A stretch of 64,000 nt of DNA from Thermothelomyces thermophilus ATCC 42464 (Eukaryota > Ascomycota > Sordariomycetes > Sordariales > Chaetomiaceae). Position numbers and translations under genes: made by a program. Location of the stretch: assembly GCF_000226095.1 (NCBI RefSeq), contig NC_016476.1, positions 4,216,001 to 4,280,000 of the forward strand, read 5' to 3'. Below are positions 59,796 through 64,000 of this stretch, in pieces; position 1 is the stretch's first letter; every line of letters starts with the position of its first letter. The notes beneath the pieces were generated by a model. That model was not told where the DNA came from. It made no database searches and saw only the letters and a list, made by a program, of their open reading frames with translations.

Positions 59796-61410
59796 ATTCT
59801 TTTATACGGGGGCTCGATAAAGTTTAGACGATGTCATTGGTGATTTGGAGAATTCGAGGCCGAAGAGGAGTCTGTATCACTCCCTTAGAAGCGCTTGATG
59901 TATCGCTGACAACACAGAGTAGAAGGCCAACTCTCGACCCAGAGTTGCAGGATATGACACCCTTAGCTAGGATAGCGATGGCTGATTGGCCGTATTCCTT
60001 CCCCTAAACCGGCATACACATGCCACGTATGTGAGACATTCCCATCCTACCCGCCTGGACTCACACTTCTGAACCCGTGTTGTGTGACTACCTTGAAGGA
60101 CAGGAGAAAGTAGCGAGGGACGCTGCAGAATCAGTCCAACAAATGGTATTAGTGCACGGCCAACGCTAATTACACTGTATGTGTAATGCTTGCGAAACCC
60201 ACATCCAGAGTGGCAGGCGTCGACTTAGTTGTCCTCCCAACTAAGAAGCAAACACACATGTGTCACTTATCATCCATGTTCCTCGCAAGATTATACGGCA
60301 GCGATAGATCACCAACGAAAGTGTATATGTTGGCAATGAATTGGGGGAGCAGTTACTCATTATTTCTCCATGGCCCTGAATTACTTCCGTACCTTGTCAT
60401 ACAGGTCCTGGGAAACTCCAGTTCCTTTGACTTCGCCGAGGCTCCTAATGCCACAACTTCAGACTGGCATGTTGTAGGACCTATTATTAATATGGTATCT
60501 CGGGGTTAATGTTTGGTTGATTGCTTCTAGCCACCACTAGGCGCTGATTCGGGGATCCTTCGCAGCAAAGGCACCTCCAAAGGGTATCGCTGCAGAACCT
60601 TAGCACGGGAGTCGACGAAGGGCAATGGATGACCTCATGGGAAGACAGAAATGTGCTAATAAAAGGTAGGACCGATTCGACGCACTCCAATCCCTGCTTG
60701 TTTGTTTAAACTCGATATTTACTTCCACCACAATGGGCGAGATAAGCCATGGCCTGTCATTGTGACCTGCTGTGAGACATGGAGGGGGGAAACTTCCCAA
60801 GGGCCTCTACCTCGCTTACCTTTTCGCGAAGCGATAACTACTGTATACCGAACTATGGATACCTGGGGAGAGGAACCCTGCCCGCGCTGCCAAGTGTTCA
60901 GCTCGGATCGGGATGCGACGCTAGCACAGAATCGGAGAGTGCCGGTCGATCACCCGTCCATCGGGCCGTCAAAGCTTGACAAAGCTTTGTGCTACTCCGT
61001 ACGGGTCTCAGCTTTGGATACAGCAGGGAGCTGAACATGGCAGAGTGACTGGTCGAGGGCGATCGTTCACAACACAGGCTGCATCGCTCATTGGCCATGG
61101 CGCCTGTAGTCACAGCACTTGGCCGCCACCGAGCCACGCCGGTCTGGGGTAGGCGGCGCGTTGATCGGGGACCCTCTCGTTCGGTTCAAAACTACGACTG
61201 ATTGCTGTCGTCACTCGTTTTTACGAGCCCCTGGGTTTGCCTACTTTATCTCCCTCGCCGATCAAAAACCTCTCAAGTCTTAAGTTGGACGGTCCCGTAC
61301 ACCGGTGGGAGGGAGCAATTCAGGCGATTGCTGTCTCCGTCCGGAGAAGTAAAGTGTCGGTAGTTAATTAGTCCATTAGCCGGTCCTAATCATCATTGTC
61401 AGGCACCGCC

Positions 61411-62877
61411 ATGTCGACGCCAATTCCCCAACCGCCTGGCATCCCCTTGCTGGGAAACCTGTTCGATGTCGACCCAAACAATACATGGTGGTCTCTCAAG
61501 ACGCTCGCCGAGAAGTATGGTGAGTGAGCCACCACGCGCAGACCCCCCCACCCCTGCCAGCTCAAGCCATTGGATAATTAATATGTTGACCATCTCGCGG
61601 TGCCGACAGGCGAGATTTTCCAGATCAAGGTGCTGGGCAAGCGTATCGTGTTCGTGGCCAGCGGTGCGCTGGCCGAGGAAATTTGCGACGAGAAGCGGTT
61701 CCGGAAATACGTCGGCGGCCCGATCGTCGAGATCCGCTACGCCGTCCACGATTCGCTCTTCACCGCGTTCGACCATGAGCCTAGCTGGGGTATCGCTCAT
61801 CGCATCATAGCTCCCCATCTCGCTCCAGAGGCGCTCGCCGGCCACTTCGACGAGTTTGTTCAATGCGCCGACGAGCTGATTGCGAAGTGGCAAGGCCTCG
61901 GCGCCGGAGCCCAGATCCGCCCGCTCGACGAGCTTAACCGGCTCAACCTCGAGGCCACCGCGCTCACCTTGTACGGCAAGAAGCTGAACTGTCTCGAGGG
62001 CCCCGCGCACCCGATGTTGCAAGCAATGGAGGACGCGACGTCGGAAGCCATGAAGAGGCCAAACAGACCCAAGATCCTTAACTGGTTGGTGTACGGTGGC
62101 AAGTTCAAGAGGGCGACCAGAGCGCTGCGGTCCTTTGCTGCCGACATGGTCAAGGAGCGGAAAGAACACCCCACGGACCGGCGGGATCTCCTCTGGGCCC
62201 TGCTGAACGCCAAGGACCCAGAGACGGGCAAAGGTTTCACCGAGTCGGAGATCATCGATGAGATCGTCACCATGCCCATCGGCAGCAGCACCGCCCCGTG
62301 CGCCATAGCCGCCGGAATTCTCTTCCTCATCCGGAACCCGGACGCCCTCGCCAAGGCCCGAGAAGAGATCGACAGGGTGCTTGGCGACGGGCCGTTCAAG
62401 CGAGAGCACGTCCCGCAGCTGCAGTACATCGCCGGCCTCGTCCGCGAGACGCTGCGGCTCTCGAGCGCCGCCCCGGGCTTCAACATCGAGCCGATCCCGA
62501 GGCCCGGCGACAAGTCTCCCGTGTTGCTCGCCGGCGGCAAGTACCAGGTGCCCCATAACCAGGCCCTGATCATCGTCCTGGCCGGCGTCAACCGGGACCC
62601 GGCCGTCTTCGACGACCCGCTCGCCTTCCGGCCGGAGCGCATGATGGGCGAGGCGTTCGAGCGCCTCCCCGCCGGCGTCAAGAAGTGGTTCGGCAACGGC
62701 AAGCGCGAGTGCATCGGAAAGCACTGGGCATGGGACTTCCTCGTCATCACCATGACCAAGCTGATCCGCGACGTCGACTTCGAGGCCGTGGACCCCTCCT
62801 ACCAGCTGAAGCAGGACGGCTGGTTCAATATCCGCCCTATCGACTTCTCCGTCAAGGCAACGGTGAGGGCTCGCTGA
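61411..62877 (+). CDS. Cytochrome P450, stand-alone, CYP505/540-like
   Basis: Spliced model: join(61411..61519,61610..62877), 458 aa; GTGAGT donor, CAG acceptor. Starts MSTPIPQPPGIPLLGNLFDVDPNN, the proline-rich opening of BM3-type P450s, without a membrane anchor, so probably soluble. Motifs: K-helix ETLR, PERF-like FRPERMMGE, haem loop FGNGKRECIGKHWA with the axial Cys. The I-helix reads MPIGSSTAPCA where the family usually has AGHETTS, so the conserved acidic residue is missing and only Thr is kept. No reductase domain is fused, unlike CYP505 of fungi, so a separate reductase would be needed. Likely a fatty-acid-type hydroxylase or relative; substrate unknown. Not near the PKS (26 kb away). 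Confidence 0.92.
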
Positions 62878-63959
62878 GCCGAGAGTCATATGACCTCCTT
62901 GCCGAGGCGTAATTTTTTTTGTGTGGCTAGGGCCCTCCTGGCCGCGCATTAGTGATCAAAGAGATAAAAAAGGAGCTGTTTGGAGTACCTACCGGTAATG
63001 GCGGTGCTGGTGACGAACTCTGCATGGACTCGAGCCCTTCCTGTGTCTCGGATGTATGTAGGGAGGCTGAGCCGGCAGTAATGTATGTATGTACGATGCC
63101 AGAAATGCGGAACTGACGTGCCGCAACAAATGCAAGTTGATGGGATGATGGAGGTCATGAGCGGCTTACGTGCCAATGATGATAGTTAATGTACTTGTTT
63201 AATATTCTGTGGGCGCAATGGGACGTTCCCGGTCTCGAGATGCAGTCGAACTGTGTGAACACCGGGGTGAAACTGATGAATCCTTGACCTGTACGGAATA
63301 CGATCCTGCTTGTTAAGGAACTATCTGGGTCTGACTGCAAGCTAATTATTAATAGGCACGCAGATGAGACGGGCTGGTACGGACTGGAAAGAATCTCGAT
63401 CATCCTGCGGCGGCCAGTTCGTATCTAACGTAGAAAGGGGTTAAGTTAAGCCCGAGTTCCCTTGAATACGAGTCTTGTCCTGGCCTTCCGTCACGGATCA
63501 CAGGCTTATGGCACGACGTCACGCAGGCCAGAACAGAGCAGGACTGGGTTCACTAAGCCTCTTCCAGTGATTTTGCCGGTCCATCACATGCGTTTACACT
63601 GCCCCAGCACCGCTGCCAACCCAGACTGCTCGAGATGCCGAGAACTTTTTCATTATCCCCCGTTCATGTCTTGGCGCAGGTGGCTGATCAAAGAGCAAAT
63701 GCGCAGATGATCTCAGGTTTACAGGGGATGAGATTCAGCTTGCAGTGTTACCCCTGACCCTATCGTGTATAAATCTGGAATGCTCTTCAAACGATTACAG
63801 TCTTCCGCCTTTTCCTCCTTTCAGACTCACAACTAGATTGCCACGCTCGCTACACCATCCGCTCGCTTTTACAACACAGAGAAGTCACATCACCAGAACT
63901 CATCGATACCTCGAGTTCTCTTCTTCTTCTCACAAAGATCTGAAACCAACCAATCCACC
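62878..63959. other. Intergenic with promoter of the last gene
   Basis: 1.08 kb between the P450 3' end and the secreted-protein start. TATA box at 63768; CT-rich stretch 63795-63830 before the ATG. No gene recognised. Confidence 0.4.
63768..63774 (+). promoter_or_regulatory. TATA box of the last gene
   Basis: TATAAAT about 190 bp before the ATG at 63960, followed by a CT-rich tract. Confidence 0.55.
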
Positions 63960-64000
63960 ATGAAGAGCGCGACTGTCGCCACTCTCCTCGCCTGCTTGGG
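63960..64000 (+). CDS. Start of a secreted protein, cut by the window end
   Basis: ATG at 63960 in good context (CCACCATGA) begins MKSATVATLLACLG, a typical signal-peptide start. Only 13 codons are visible, so the product is unknown. Confidence 0.6.
   Translation, partial: MKSATVATLLACL

Larger units (their letters stand above)
56757..61410. other. Gene-poor region with decayed coding relics
   Basis: About 4.7 kb without an intact recognisable gene. Short coding-like stretches occur in conflicting frames, e.g. minus 57194-57347, minus around 58090-58310 and plus 59035-59564. Together with the ankyrin scrap at 59564-59737 they suggest one or more decayed multi-exon host genes. A (CT)n(GT)n microsatellite is at 59747. 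Confidence 0.4.

Noticed and set aside
61411-62877. P450 as a tailoring enzyme of the PKS
   Set aside because: 26 kb away with unrelated genes between; no evidence of linkage.

Overview
The window is nuclear DNA of a filamentous ascomycete (Pezizomycotina, most likely Sordariomycetes and plausibly Sordariales). The signs are short phase-consistent introns (about 50-140 bp) with GTATGT/GTGAGT-type donors and CTRAC-like branch points, intron-bearing tRNA genes, a highly reducing polyketide synthase (PKS), small secreted cysteine-rich proteins, and GC-rich coding DNA separated by 1-5 kb of AT-richer intergenic DNA. Gene models were spliced by hand from reading frames, splice signals and family conservation. 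Spliced lengths and phases were checked arithmetically.

Layout. 0-9 kb: the 5' part of a CocE/NonD-type hydrolase running off the left edge (-), an 819-bp terminal-inverted-repeat DNA element, two tandem intron-containing tRNA-Glu(CUC) genes, a charged coiled-coil protein, a MutY/MUTYH adenine DNA glycosylase (-), and an 8-cysteine small secreted protein. 9.8-22 kb: an SMP/C2 lipid-transfer-like protein (+), a PMC1-type vacuolar Ca2+-ATPase (-), and an MHYT-domain membrane protein (-). 24-35 kb: an alpha/beta hydrolase, then a LovG-like FSH serine hydrolase (-) divergent from a 2,201-aa highly reducing PKS (+). This is a compact candidate polyketide locus.

36-45 kb is housekeeping-like: an unrecognised fungal protein, the complex I 23-kDa (TYKY) subunit, the mitochondrial acyl carrier protein (also a complex I subunit) immediately downstream, and a two-finger CCCH protein (-). 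47.7-52.3 kb: a divergent pair of glycosyltransferases, a membrane GT2 (-) and a GT31/DUF604-type type II membrane protein (+). 53.5-56.6 kb: a secreted Asp-box (sialidase-fold) protein converging on a secreted bicupin oxalate decarboxylase. 56.6-61.4 kb is gene-poor with decayed coding relics, including a single ankyrin repeat. 61.4-62.9 kb: a stand-alone P450 of the CYP505/540 type. The window ends in the signal peptide of another secreted protein.

The main candidate for something unusual is the PKS locus. The PKS dehydratase has Tyr where the catalytic His should be, its enoylreductase cofactor loop and substrate motif are degenerate, and it has no methyltransferase and no release domain. 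A divergently transcribed FSH hydrolase could supply release in trans. Other points of interest are a recurrent intergenic 9-mer (TACGGAKTA), a dispersed repeat present in opposite orientations, long G/C homopolymers in introns, and a MutY iron-sulfur loop one residue short.
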